Part shown: piece by piece, positions 46,716 through 56,051 of the stretch
Numbering within the stretch: position 1 is the first letter of the stretch
How the letters are laid out: each line of letters opens with the position of its first letter
From: Zhenpiania hominis
GTDB taxonomy: Bacteria > Bacillota > Clostridia > Peptostreptococcales > Anaerovoracaceae
Direction: 5' to 3'
NCBI RefSeq assembly: GCF_014333425.1
Contig: NZ_JACRYT010000012.1
Coordinates: 1-64,000 of the forward strand
DNA: 64,000 nt
Position numbers and translations under genes: made by a program
The notes under the pieces: model-generated
Told to the model about the DNA's origin: nothing
Seen by the model: the letters and a program-made list of their open reading frames with translations, nothing else
The model's database searches: none

Positions 46716-47775
46716 GAATCAGTTCCCTCAGGCTATCTTGATACGGAGGGCGCACAATGCCCTTTTCCGTAACAACCGCCGTAATATACTCGTGATCGGT
46801 CACATCGAAAGCCGGGTTGTATGTTTTAATCCCTTCCGGCGCCATGGGCCGTTTATACCACAGGCTGCGGATTTCGTCCCCGTCCCGCTCTTCGATGACA
46901 ATTTCTTCTCCGGAGGCCGTATCCAGATCAATTGTGGAAGTCGGCGCAAACATATAAAAAGGGATTCCGTACTCTTTGGCAAGAATCGCAACGCCCGAAG
47001 TCCCGATTTTATTGGCGCCGTCACCGTTGGCCGCCATACGGTCGCAGCCGACTACCACCGCGTCAATAAGCCCCTGTTTCATTACAGTGGAGGCCATATT
47101 ATCGCAGATCAGTGTCACATCCACGCCCTCCCGGGAAAGCTCCCAGGCTGTCAGCCTGGCTCCCTGCAGCAGCGGGCGCGTTTCGTCCGCGTACACCCGG
47201 AACTGATATCCTCTCTCCTGGCCCAGATAAATGGGCGCCAGACAGGTTCCATACTTGGCGGTTGCCAGAGTTCCCGCATTACAGTGAGTCAGGATCCCCA
47301 TTCCTTTTTTCAGGAGGGAGAGTCCGTGTTCTCCCATGGCAAGACAGCTCTGCTCATCTTCCCGGCGAATGGCGTCCGCCTCCTGGAAAAGTCCTTCTTT
47401 TATAAACGCCCTCTGTTCTTCCCATGGCGTTTCCGCATCTGCCTGCTCGCGCAGCTGGTACAGCCGCTCTTCCATCCGTTCCAGCGCCCAGAACAGATTC
47501 ACCGCGGTCGGACGCGCGGTGGCGATATATTCCTTCGCCCAGTGAAAATCTCTGGCAAAATCCTGGAAGTTGGCAGACTCCAAATCCCTGACCGCCCGGT
47601 AAAGTCCGTACGCGGCAGCCACTCCGATTGCCGGCGCGCCCCGTACCTGCAGCTTTTTAATTGCCGCCCAGATTTCTTCCTTTGTTCGAAGTTCTATGTA
47701 ATGCTCCTGTCCCGGAAGCAAACTCTGATCCAAAATCCACAGTCTGCTGTCTTCCATTTTTACAGGTGTGATCAT
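46705..47775 (-). CDS. mtnA: S-methyl-5-thioribose-1-phosphate isomerase
   Basis: 356 residues of the eIF2B-like isomerase family in methionine salvage. Motifs include VRGAPAIGVAAAYG, THCNAGTLATAKYGTCL with the catalytic Cys, GCDRMAANGDGANKIGT with the catalytic Asp, and FDVTDHEYITAVVTEKG. No other mtn gene is seen in the window. ATG 47775 has AAGGGGG upstream. Confidence 0.95.
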   Translation of the reverse strand: MITPVKMEDSRLWILDQSLLPGQEHYIELRTKEEIWAAIKKLQVRGAPAIGVAAAYGLYRAVRDLESANFQDFARDFHWAKEYIATARPTAVNLFWALERMEERLYQLREQADAETPWEEQRAFIKEGLFQEADAIRREDEQSCLAMGEHGLSLLKKGMGILTHCNAGTLATAKYGTCLAPIYLGQERGYQFRVYADETRPLLQGARLTAWELSREGVDVTLICDNMASTVMKQGLIDAVVVGCDRMAANGDGANKIGTSGVAILAKEYGIPFYMFAPTSTIDLDTASGEEIVIEERDGDEIRSLWYKRPMAPEGIKTYNPAFDVTDHEYITAVVTEKGIVRPPYQDSLRELIHGI

Positions 47776-47867
47776 ATCATTTCCCCCTTCACGTTCAACG
47801 GTCTTATTTTAACACATTTTTCCCTTCAGTTACAGCACAAAGTCCCTGCGCGGCACGCTGGTTCTCT

Positions 47868-47896
47868 TTGACAAATTGTGAAACTTGTATTATAAC
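47868..47896 (+). promoter_or_regulatory. Promoter of the cation efflux gene
   Basis: TTGACA (47868-47873), 17 bases, TATAAC (47891-47896). Confidence 0.78.
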
Positions 47897-47923
47897 TAAA
47901 TAGAAAGAAAGGATTCAGACTCT

Positions 47924-48835
47924 ATGGAAAAACTCTCACGAAAGCAGACTACTATGCGGGTTTCCTTCGTCAGCATCGGTGGAAATCTGTTTTTATGTTG
48001 TTTAAAGCTATGCGCAGGCATTCTGGGCCGTTCCGGCGCTCTGGTCTCCGACGCCATTCATTCCGCGGCGGACGCCATTGACACGATTATTGTGATTATA
48101 GGCGTAAAAATGGCCTCAAAAGCACCGGACGAACGGCACCCTTACGGCCACGAACGAATGGAATGTGTGGCCGCGCTGATTTTATCCATTGTGCTGGGAT
48201 GCATCGGCGCCGGAATCGGATATGCCGGCCTTGAAAAAATTATGTCCGGAAATTATGAAACACTGGGCGTTCCCAGTCGCCTCGCTCTCTTTGCGGCGCT
48301 GATCTCCATCGCCATAAAGGAAGGGCTTTACTGGTACATGCGGGGCTCCGCAAAACGAATCCGCTCCGACGCGCTCATGGCCATTGCCTGGCACAACCGG
48401 GCGGACGCCCTTTCTTCCATCGGCAGTTTTATCGGCATCATCGGTTCCAGAGCGGGCTTTCCTATCCTCGATCCGATTGTCAGCGTTATCATCTGTCTGT
48501 TCGTTATTAAAGCGGCGCTGACCATTTTTATCGAGGCGGTCAATAAGATGATCGACCGAGCCTGCGATCCGAAGACTGCCGCCGCGATTCAAAACGCTGC
48601 CGCCGATTATCTGCGGAAGCAGGCTGCCGGAGAGCTGGGGCAGCTGCGCACCCGTCTATTCGGAGATAAAGTCTATGTGGAAATCGAAATTTACCTTCCG
48701 GGGGACCGCTCCCTGGCGGAATCTTGTCAGTTCAGCTCACAGCTGCGCCATTTCATTGAAGAAAGCTTTGACATGGTCAAAGTCTGCAAAGTTCTGCCCC
48801 TTCCCCTCGAAAAAAGCAGCAGCCATGATAAATAA
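47924..48835 (+). CDS. Cation diffusion facilitator (zinc/manganese/iron exporter)
   Basis: 303 residues with six membrane helices and a C-terminal cytoplasmic domain. The metal site is in SDAIHSAADAID (helix II) and HNRADALSS (helix V), giving the D-x3-D/H-x3-D pattern of CDF proteins; HPYGHERME is the conserved loop. Metal type is not predictable. ATG 47924 has AAAGGA upstream. Single gene with its own promoter. Confidence 0.93.
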   Translation: MEKLSRKQTTMRVSFVSIGGNLFLCCLKLCAGILGRSGALVSDAIHSAADAIDTIIVIIGVKMASKAPDERHPYGHERMECVAALILSIVLGCIGAGIGYAGLEKIMSGNYETLGVPSRLALFAALISIAIKEGLYWYMRGSAKRIRSDALMAIAWHNRADALSSIGSFIGIIGSRAGFPILDPIVSVIICLFVIKAALTIFIEAVNKMIDRACDPKTAAAIQNAAADYLRKQAAGELGQLRTRLFGDKVYVEIEIYLPGDRSLAESCQFSSQLRHFIEESFDMVKVCKVLPLPLEKSSSHDK

Positions 48836-48927
48836 TACTACCGCGCTTCAAACCAGCGCTGCCGTTCCAGTACTTCTGAGAACGGTATTTTTTTATTCAG
48901 GATCCGCGGAAAGTATTCCAACTAAGC

Positions 48928-48962
48928 AAAAAAAGGGACCCACAACTCGCATTGCAGGTCCC
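48928..48962 (-). terminator. Terminator after the aminotransferase gene
   Basis: GGGACC and GGTCCC arms around a 16-base loop, with T7 on the minus strand, 27 bases after the stop codon. Confidence 0.85.
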
Positions 48963-48988
48963 AAAGGTAATTATGATGAAATTATCAT

Positions 48989-50374
48989 TTACAGTTTGAA
49001 GTCAGCTTTAACAGCAGCCAGAGCTTCGTCCAGTGCAGCCAGAACTTTGTCGATTGTTTCATAGCTCTGAGTTGCAGGCGGCTCGATTCTTACTGTCTTA
49101 GCATTTACTAATGTACCAGCTACCATTACCTTTCTTTCGAACAGGTGCTTAGTTACATCGTATCCAACTTCTGCTTCCGGGAATTCCATACAGATCAGCA
49201 TACCAGCTCCTCTGTAAGCAGTCAGGACAGTCGGATATTTTTCATGTAATTTCTGCAGGCCTTTCAGGTAGTATTCACCCTTTTCTTTTGCCTGTCCCGG
49301 GATATCGTTTTTCAGCATATATTTGATTGTGGAAATGAATGCTGCGCAAGCCAGCGGGTTACCACCGAATGTCGGGGATCCCAGAATCCACGGATTGTCA
49401 AACATTTTGCCTTCCTGACCAGTACCAACACCGGATTTTTCATAAGTCCAAGGTCTAGCGATAATACCAGTGATCGGAACAACACCGCCGGAAGAAGCTT
49501 TACCGAATGTCATGATATCCGGAGTAACATCTTCTACTTCGCATCTCCACATTGTACCAGTACGTCCCAGACCAGTCTGGATTTCGTCAAAGATCAGAGC
49601 TACGCCATATTTGTCAGCGATTTCTCTTAATCTCTTCAGGTATCCTGTCGGAGGAATGTTAACGCCAGCTTCACCCTGAACCGGTTCAACGATGATAGCC
49701 GCAACCTTTTCACCTACAGCCTGCAGGTTCTTAATCGCAGTTTCTGTAGCGTCAGCGTTACCATATTCAACGTGCTGTACCTGCTGAATCATCGGGATGT
49801 AGTCTTCTCTGTAAGCGCCCTTACCTCCCATGGAGATAGCACCCATGGATTTTCCGTGGAACGCGCCAACTGTGGAGATGTACCATCTTCCGCCAGTAGC
49901 CAGTCTAGCCAGTTTCAGAGCCATTTCTACCGCTTCAGCACCACCGTTAGTGAAGAAGGAGTACTGCAGATCTCCAGGAGTGATCATTGCCAGCAGTTTA
50001 GCCAGGTAACCTCTCAGCGGGTCTACCAGTTCCTGGGAGTGCAGAGAGAATCTATCTAACTGAGCACGTACAGTCTTTTTAATTTCCTGGTTGTTATGTC
50101 CGCAGATGAAGATACCGAATCCGCCCAGGCAGTCGATGAATTCTGTGCCGTTCAGATCTCTGAATACATCACCTTCGTCTTCCCATTCAATGAACGCGGA
50201 ATCAGTAGATACAGACTTTCTGTATTCCAGCCATCCCGGATTGTAGTTTTCGTTAAAGTTCGCGATTGATTCGTCATGGATGGCCTTCTTGTCAGCGTCT
50301 GTCAGCGCATCCTTTTCAATGTAATCAACAACGCGAGTTGCCAGCTCTAAAGCTTCTTTGTTCTTTGCAGTCAT
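48989..50374 (-). CDS. patA: Class III aminotransferase, putrescine aminotransferase-like
   Basis: 461 residues. Similar along its length to E. coli putrescine aminotransferase: NYNPGWLEYRKSV, DCLGGFGIFICGHNN, YSFFTNGGAEAVEMALKLAR, GAFHGKSMGA, the PLP region LIFDEIQTGLGRTG with the Lys in MTFGKASSGG, and KTVRIEPP near the end. The likely reaction is putrescine plus 2-oxoglutarate to 4-aminobutanal plus glutamate; related diamines are possible. Codons are strongly biased to GCT, GTT, CTG and AAA, unlike neighbours rich in GCG/GCC, as expected for a very highly expressed gene. Confidence 0.88.
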   Translation of the reverse strand: MTAKNKEALELATRVVDYIEKDALTDADKKAIHDESIANFNENYNPGWLEYRKSVSTDSAFIEWEDEGDVFRDLNGTEFIDCLGGFGIFICGHNNQEIKKTVRAQLDRFSLHSQELVDPLRGYLAKLLAMITPGDLQYSFFTNGGAEAVEMALKLARLATGGRWYISTVGAFHGKSMGAISMGGKGAYREDYIPMIQQVQHVEYGNADATETAIKNLQAVGEKVAAIIVEPVQGEAGVNIPPTGYLKRLREIADKYGVALIFDEIQTGLGRTGTMWRCEVEDVTPDIMTFGKASSGGVVPITGIIARPWTYEKSGVGTGQEGKMFDNPWILGSPTFGGNPLACAAFISTIKYMLKNDIPGQAKEKGEYYLKGLQKLHEKYPTVLTAYRGAGMLICMEFPEAEVGYDVTKHLFERKVMVAGTLVNAKTVRIEPPATQSYETIDKVLAALDEALAAVKADFKL

Positions 50375-50667
50375 TTTAGTGACCTCCCTTTTCTTTTTTG
50401 TGCTATCCTGACACCTGATAGCAACAGTATAACTTTTACGTCTCTATATATATACAAATCTCATGCCAAGTCTTCTCCGTAAGCTTTTTCACTGTAGAAA
50501 TATTCTGAAAAAGCCTTGTTTTCCAAGGATTCTCAACGATATTTTTTTTTACAGTTTTTTCTTAGCTATCAGAAATCCGGAATTTTTTTGCCTTTTTTTC
50601 GTATCAATTCTAATAATTATTCTCATTTGTGAGATATATTAATTCTCTTCCTCGCCCTCTGCTGTTC

Positions 50668-50698
50668 AAAAAAGGAAACGGTTCCGCGGGCCGTTTCC
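50668..50698 (-). terminator. Orphan terminator upstream of the aminotransferase
   Basis: GGAAACGG pairs with CCGTTTCC around a 9-base loop, with T6 on the minus strand. No gene is known between it and the permease terminator. Confidence 0.8.
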
Positions 50699-50844
50699 TC
50701 CGAAAGGTTCATTTAATATATGTAGTTTTTTTATTTTGGTTTGTACATTCCTCTGCGCAGCTGCCCTCAGAATATCACTGTCATTCCGTTCTCCGCAAGC
50801 ACCTTCCGCAGCGTCAGAACGCAAAACTGCGCAGAAAAAAGTCT

Positions 50845-50887
50845 CAAAAAATGAGAAGAAGGCAGTATGCCAGAAGACTGCCTTCTT
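50845..50887 (-). terminator. Terminator after the permease gene
   Basis: AAGAAGGCAGT and ACTGCCTTCTT arms (11 bp perfect), then a T-tract on the minus strand; 40 bases after the permease stop. Confidence 0.88.
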
Positions 50888-50926
50888 TTCCAAAATCAGA
50901 TCTTAATAAATGTAAATTTCCCCTTG

Positions 50927-52425
50927 CTACTTATTAAGATCCGGGAATGTTTCATCAAAGGATTTTTCATCGTGAGACAATGCGTTTACATTGCGCACAT
51001 GGCCGGTCTTTCTCGCGATGACCCGTATAATCATCGGCACGATAACCGACGCGGTAGCGAGACAGAACGCAGGAAACTGTCCTTCACCAAACGCCATCAT
51101 AATCAGGAAGATAATCTGCGCGATCATGGCGAAAGCCGGCAGCCAGGTCTGTCCTTTCTTTACACGCGCTTTCAGGCAGGTCTCCGGATCGTAGCCTCTC
51201 TTCTTGAGCCTTTTTCTGAATACCAGCTGCGAAGCGCAAATTCCTACCCAGGCAAGTGTTCCTGTGAATCCGGATAGAGACAGAAGGTTCGCGTACAGAG
51301 ACGACATAGCGCCTGTCAGTTCAGATACAAGGCCGATGATAAGCACGATCCACATGAACAACAGCGTAAAGAGCGCCGCGTTCCGCGGATTGGATGTCTT
51401 AGTCAGTTTGCTCAGGAACTTCGGCGCAAGCCCTTCGATGGACAGACCGAACATGGCTCTTACAGTACCGTAGAACCCCGTATTCGCGCAGCTGAACGCC
51501 GCAATCAGCACAACAGCCGACATGATGATTCCAAAGAATCCCATGTTATATCGGTTCATAATATCCGCGAAGATCGGATTGTCCTCTGTTCCCAGATTCC
51601 AGGGGTAAATCAATACGATCAGCAGGATCGGCACCATATACAGTCCGGCAATACGGTAGGTAACACTTTTACATGCTCTCGGAACCGATTTTTCCGGATC
51701 CTGCGCCTCAGCCGCCGCCAGACCTACGATTTCCGTGCCCTGGAAGGTTACCAGCACAACCGTCATAGAAGTGAATACGATCGCCATTCCTTTCGGGAAC
51801 ATCTGCGGCACGAATCCTTCGTCTCCGCCGAAGTTAACGCTTCCGCCCAGGAAGTGATCGCTTCCCCACAGGCCTACCCAGATTCCGAACGCCAGGATAA
51901 TAAATAAAATAATTACACATACTTTTGTAATGGCAAGTCCTGATTCAATCTTCGCGAAGATATCAACTGCGCAGAGATTGATAATCGTGAGCGCCAGCAG
52001 CGCGCCAACCGCGCAGGCTACGTAAAATACGCCGCTCGTCGAGCCTGTCAGATACTGGAGTACGGTAGCGACCGCAACCGCTTCCGATGGTACGTAGCAA
52101 ACCCAGTTAAACCAGAACGACCATCCCATACCGGTCGAAAGCGTCTCACCCAGAAATTCATTGGTATAGGCGACAAACGATCCTTTTCTCGGAAGGTTTA
52201 CCAGCAGTTCCGCATACGCGATCATCAGTCCGTAAACAATAACGCCTACAATCGCGAACGCGATCAGAACCGCGGGCCCCATCTCGCCAAGACAGGTTCC
52301 CACTCCCAGAAAATAGCAGGAACCGATAACGCCGCCAAGGCCGATGAACGATACCTGCCATCCCTTAATCCCTCGTTTCAGCTCTTGATTTTCACTTGAG
52401 GGTTCCACTTTTTTACTTCTGACAT
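50927..52425 (-). CDS. APC-type amino acid/amine permease, start region frameshifted
   Basis: About 500 residues with 12 membrane helices. FIGLGGVIGSCYFLGVGT at the N terminus and GTEIVGLAAAEAQDPEKSVPRA in helix 6/loop are typical of APC amino acid permeases. The best ribosome site (AAAGGAGG, 8 bases from the ATG at 52425) opens a frame MSEVKK that ends early; the permease frame is joined if the A6 tract at 52409-52414 gains one A, giving MSEVKKVEPSSENQELKRG. Without this, no well-placed start exists in frame. It stands upstream of the aminotransferase and divergent from a MarR gene, so it may import its substrate. Confidence 0.85.
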
Positions 52426-52461
52426 AAATATTGCCTCCTTTCAGCAATTCCCTCCCCTTTT

Positions 52462-52479
52462 TAGTCCCGTTTCGGACTA
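52462..52479. promoter_or_regulatory. Candidate operator at the permease transcription start
   Basis: TAGTCC (52462-52467), 6 bases, GGACTA (52474-52479): a perfect palindrome 6-12 bases after the -10 box of the permease promoter. The divergent MarR protein is the obvious candidate binder. Confidence 0.5.
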
Positions 52480-52484
52480 TTTTT

Positions 52485-52513
52485 ATATTAATCGCTATCT
52501 TCTGATTTGTCAA
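52485..52513 (-). promoter_or_regulatory. Promoter of the permease gene
   Basis: On the minus strand TTGACA (52508-52513), 17 bases, TAATAT (52485-52490). Confidence 0.75.
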
Positions 52514-52612
52514 TACAATTCTTATAATTATGAAAATAACTCTTTTTTTTATTTTTTATGGTATGATAGAATGAAAATATAATCGTTATGTCAGAAAAGG
52601 AAAGGATAGAGA

Positions 52613-53056
52613 ATGACGATCAAACAAGATATCGAACGTTATTATAATTTCTGGTTCACCACCGATAAAATCTATGATACCTGGGCAAAGAAACAGGGAA
52701 TCTCTATTAACGAACTCTTTGTGCTCTTTGTTATCGCGGAAAATCCGAACACCTGCACCCAGCAGAGGATCTGCCAGAAGCTCCTGCTGCCGAAACAGAC
52801 GGTTAACAGCATTCTCCTTAAATTCGAAAAAGAAGGGTACGTAAAGAAACAGCCCTCCAAGCAGGATAGACGCAGTAAAATTCTCACTTTCACCGAAGAG
52901 GGTCAGCGTTACGCGGACGGAATTCTGCTGCGGCTGTATGATATCGAAGGCACCGCGCTCTACAATATGAATCCGGAGGTCCGTACCGCTCTGCTGGACG
53001 GATTTGACGCGTTTTTAGAAGTCCTGCGGCAGGCATTTGAAGACGCGGAGTCATAA
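52613..53056 (+). CDS. MarR-family transcriptional regulator
   Basis: 147 residues, winged-helix with N- and C-terminal dimerisation helices. CTQQRICQKLLLPKQTVNSILLKFEKEGYV is the HTH and DRRSKILTFTEEGQ the wing. It is divergent from the permease gene and probably represses it, with relief by a small molecule. A TATAAT at about 52578 may be its -10 box. Confidence 0.92.
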   Translation: MTIKQDIERYYNFWFTTDKIYDTWAKKQGISINELFVLFVIAENPNTCTQQRICQKLLLPKQTVNSILLKFEKEGYVKKQPSKQDRRSKILTFTEEGQRYADGILLRLYDIEGTALYNMNPEVRTALLDGFDAFLEVLRQAFEDAES

Positions 53057-53087
53057 AAAAAAGAGCCTCTGTCCCGTGAAGCTCTTT
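53055..53087 (-). terminator. Terminator between convergent marR and radical SAM genes
   Basis: AAAGAGC and GCTCTTT arms, with T8 on the minus strand; it overlaps the marR stop codon. Confidence 0.75.
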
Positions 53088-53191
53088 CCCGTTCTCAAAG
53101 CTATCGGATGTCCTATTTTTTCGGTCTCCGAAAGGTCATCTACTCCGTCTAAAAAACAGTCCGATTTCGGTTCATTGTCCCAAAACGAAAA

Positions 53192-54331
53192 TTATATATA
53201 CCTGCCAATCCATTCATTCATCGTTCTTGTCCATTCGTCGGGATCGGAAATCTGTTCCGCGGCTCTCTGCAGCTGCCGTCTCTGCCGCAGCGGCATTCGG
53301 GCAAGTTCTTTGGGGCTGATCAGCGCTCTTGTCCTCCGCGCAAGCTGGAACAGTTTTTTCTCAGGCTCCGGCATATTCCGGTATTCATCAAGGATCGCCA
53401 GCATCTTCTCCCTGTCCTTTTTCAGGCTGCCTTTTACCGCCTGAAGCAGATTGACGATATGGTCGCTGACAATCCGTGTATTCACATCCCCTGTCTTTAC
53501 AATCAAGATCCGGATTTCCTCCACTTTTTCATCCTCGCTGCACAGGACGAAATCTCCTCGTTCATAATCCTCATAAAGCTCCGTCCCCGGCTTTATCGCG
53601 GCGGTTCGTATACGGACAAAGTCCGGATTTACCTCGCTGACTACACGCGCCATGCCCTCCGCGTTTTTCCGCGAAAGCGCTCTTCCTCCAAGTCCCGGCA
53701 TGAAATAAACCGAAAGTTCCAGCCCGCCGGCTTTGATATTTTTTCCCGCCCGGATCTGCTGCTCCGATGTCACGCCCTTGTTTACAAGAGCCAGAACTTC
53801 ATCGGAACCGGATTCAAAACCGGAATGAATTCGGGTAAGTCCCGCTTCCCGAAGTTCGGCGAATTCTTCGGCGCTGACCTTTGACAAATTCTCTGCCCGG
53901 CCGTAGGATGTAATCCTTTCAATTTGCGGAAACGTCTCTTTCAGGTACCGCAGCACTTCGGTCAGGCGTCCTCCGCTGAGGGCCAGAGTATTGCCATCCT
54001 GAAGAAATACGTTTTTACCGCCGTTCAGCAGCCAGGTGGCGACAACATAATAACTGTTCTGTTCCTCCGGCGGCATTTCACGAAGCTCCGCGTTGAGTCT
54101 TTCCACATCCCAGCTGCCGTCCGTACGCCGGCTCCGCTCTGCTTTCCGGGCGAAAGCAGCCATACGGTCAATATCTTCCTTTACGCTGTCCACCGTGTAA
54201 GCGCGGAATTTCGTATGCCGGTAAAGATTACAGAATTTACATTTGTTCCAGGTACACCCTTGCGTTACCTGCATCAGCAGGCTGTCTGCCTCGCTGGGCG
54301 GCCGGATCGGCCCGATTCGAAATGGCTCCAT
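53192..54331 (-). CDS. Radical SAM protein (Elp3/oxygen-independent coproporphyrinogen oxidase-like)
   Basis: About 380 residues. The cluster motif CTWNKCKFC near residue 26 fits C-x3-C-x2-C (counting C26, then W-N-K-C, then K-F-C). FLQDGNTLAL, GRAENLSK and RIHSGFESGSDEVL are typical of Elp3-like radical SAM barrels. The substrate is unknown. The C terminus is a basic helical tail. ATG 54331 (MEPFRIGP) has AAAGGA upstream. Confidence 0.88.
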   Translation of the reverse strand: MEPFRIGPIRPPSEADSLLMQVTQGCTWNKCKFCNLYRHTKFRAYTVDSVKEDIDRMAAFARKAERSRRTDGSWDVERLNAELREMPPEEQNSYYVVATWLLNGGKNVFLQDGNTLALSGGRLTEVLRYLKETFPQIERITSYGRAENLSKVSAEEFAELREAGLTRIHSGFESGSDEVLALVNKGVTSEQQIRAGKNIKAGGLELSVYFMPGLGGRALSRKNAEGMARVVSEVNPDFVRIRTAAIKPGTELYEDYERGDFVLCSEDEKVEEIRILIVKTGDVNTRIVSDHIVNLLQAVKGSLKKDREKMLAILDEYRNMPEPEKKLFQLARRTRALISPKELARMPLRQRRQLQRAAEQISDPDEWTRTMNEWIGRYI

Positions 54332-54381
54332 GATATTTTTTCCTTTCTCTTTTTTTCTCAAAAACGCGGAAAATGCGGATT

Positions 54382-55131
54382 TTATTCCATCCGCAAATCC
54401 ACTCCGCTTCCCGCTCTGGTCAGCTGCCGGACAAACTCGCTGGCGGGGCTGCGGTAAATGTTCCGCGGCGTATCGCTTTGCAGCGCCCTGCCCTGATCCA
54501 TCACCAGCACGCGATCGCCCAGTTTCATGGCTTCCCGGATATCATGGGTGATAAAAACAATGGTGATGCCAAGCTCTTTGTGAAGCCTGAGAATTTCATC
54601 CTGCATCGCCTGTTTTGTAATTTCGTCCAGAGCGCCGAAAGGCTCGTCCATCAGAAGAATCCTGGCGTCAGCCGCAAGAGCCCGGGCGATCCCTACACGC
54701 TGCTGCTGCCCGCCCGAAAGCTCGTTTGGATACCGTTTCAGCATTTCTTCTTCCAGACCGACGGTTTTCAGCAGGCGAGCCGCGTTTTTCCGGTTTTCTT
54801 CTTTATTTTTTTTGCCGCTGATAACCGGCACATAGGTAATATTTTTCTCTACGGTCATATGGGGAAACAGTCCCTTGTTCTGAATCACATAGCCGATACG
54901 TCTCCGCAGGGCAATGGGGTCCGTCTGACTGATATCCGTCCCTTCCACCAGCACCCTTCCACGATCGGGCGTGTGCAGACCGTTTATCATTTTAAGCATG
55001 GTTGTCTTTCCGCAGCCGGACCTGCCGATTACGGTCAGAAATTCCCCCTCTTTTACCGACAGGCTGAAATCGTCCAGCGCTTTTCGTTCTCCGAAATACT
55101 TGTCTATATGTTCCAGTCGGATAATCTCCAT
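54382..55131 (-). CDS. ABC transporter ATPase, osmoprotectant (OpuC/ProV) type
   Basis: 249 residues. Walker A GRSGCGKTT, Q-loop QNKGLFPHMTV, signature LSGGQQQRVG, Walker B ILLMDEPFGALD and the H-loop ITHD. It lacks the C-terminal CBS domains of OpuCA, so it would not sense ionic strength in that way. It is the third gene of a permease-binding protein-ATPase operon. Confidence 0.92.
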   Translation of the reverse strand: MEIIRLEHIDKYFGERKALDDFSLSVKEGEFLTVIGRSGCGKTTMLKMINGLHTPDRGRVLVEGTDISQTDPIALRRRIGYVIQNKGLFPHMTVEKNITYVPVISGKKNKEENRKNAARLLKTVGLEEEMLKRYPNELSGGQQQRVGIARALAADARILLMDEPFGALDEITKQAMQDEILRLHKELGITIVFITHDIREAMKLGDRVLVMDQGRALQSDTPRNIYRSPASEFVRQLTRAGSGVDLRME

Positions 55132-55147
55132 AATCCTGTCCCCCGCT

Positions 55148-56050
55148 TTATTTTTCGATCAGACCCTTTGAAATCAGGAATTCTCTTGCCACATCCACAT
55201 CTTCTTTTCCCTCGACTTCCACCTGGTAGTTGAGCTCCGCCATTTCCTGGTCTGTCAGAATTCCATCCATCAGCATCAAGGTATCTTCCAGTTCCGGATA
55301 ATTTTCCAGGGCATCCTGCCGCACCACCGTCGAGCAGTAGTAGTTTACCTGCAGGTGTTTGTCATCTTCCAGAGGCTTCACATCGTCCCGGCTCAGCTGC
55401 GCGTCTGTGGTAAATCCATTGGTTACATCAATATCTCCATTCTGCATGGCTTTATATTTCAGCCCGATATCAATGTCCTTTACGTCTTTAAAATTGTAGC
55501 CGTAGGTTTCGCACAGTACGCCGAATCCGTCTTCCCGCTCAATATAGTCCGGGTTCCCGCCGAATACCAGCTTGTCCGATACGCGGGCCAGATCCGAACA
55601 GGTTTTCAGATTGTACTGATCTGCCACTTTGCTGCTGACCGCCACGGTAAAGGTATTGTTGAAGCCGTACTGGCCGACCCAGGTCATATCAAAGTTCTTC
55701 TGATATTCGCTTTTCAGCTTTTCAAACATTTCCTCATCGTCGACGCCTTCCGCCTTATGATCCAGTACCATGACCCAGCCGCTGGAGGTGTATTCCGGAT
55801 ACAGGTCGAATTCGCCCTTTTCCATGGCCGGCTGGATGTTATTGGTTCCGCCGCCGATTCCTTTGGTCAGCTCTACCTCATATCCCGCTTTTTCCTCGAT
55901 CAGAATTTTGAGCATTTCGCCCAGAATATACTGCTCGGTCATCGGTTTTGTGGCAATTTTCACCGGCTCCTCCGACGCGCCGCCGCTGCATCCTGCCGCG
56001 GCCAGTACAAGAACCAGTGCCAGTATGATTGCTGTCATTCTTTTTTTCAT
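55148..56050 (-). CDS. Osmoprotectant-type substrate-binding lipoprotein
   Basis: 300 residues. Lipobox LAAAGC at about 16-21, so it is lipid-anchored outside. KIATKPMTEQYILGEMLKILIE and the GGGTNNIQPAMEKGEFDLYPEYTSSGW region (in part) match OpuAC/OpuCC-like binding proteins for glycine betaine, choline or carnitine. The ligand is not predictable. Its start follows the permease stop by 1 base. Confidence 0.91.
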   Translation of the reverse strand: MKKRMTAIILALVLVLAAAGCSGGASEEPVKIATKPMTEQYILGEMLKILIEEKAGYEVELTKGIGGGTNNIQPAMEKGEFDLYPEYTSSGWVMVLDHKAEGVDDEEMFEKLKSEYQKNFDMTWVGQYGFNNTFTVAVSSKVADQYNLKTCSDLARVSDKLVFGGNPDYIEREDGFGVLCETYGYNFKDVKDIDIGLKYKAMQNGDIDVTNGFTTDAQLSRDDVKPLEDDKHLQVNYYCSTVVRQDALENYPELEDTLMLMDGILTDQEMAELNYQVEVEGKEDVDVAREFLISKGLIEK

Positions 56051-56051
56051 T

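Larger units (their letters stand above)
50375..50926. other. 552-bp region between permease and aminotransferase genes
   Basis: No convincing protein gene. It holds two minus-strand terminators (50668-50698 and 50845-50887), repeated CTGCGCAG palindromes near 50755 and 50826, and an AT-rich aminotransferase upstream region. The stretch between the terminators could encode a small RNA. Confidence 0.5.

Noticed and set aside
50666..50893. 75-codon minus-strand frame between permease and aminotransferase
   Set aside because: It overlaps both terminators of the region and has no ribosome site; a non-coding role is more likely.
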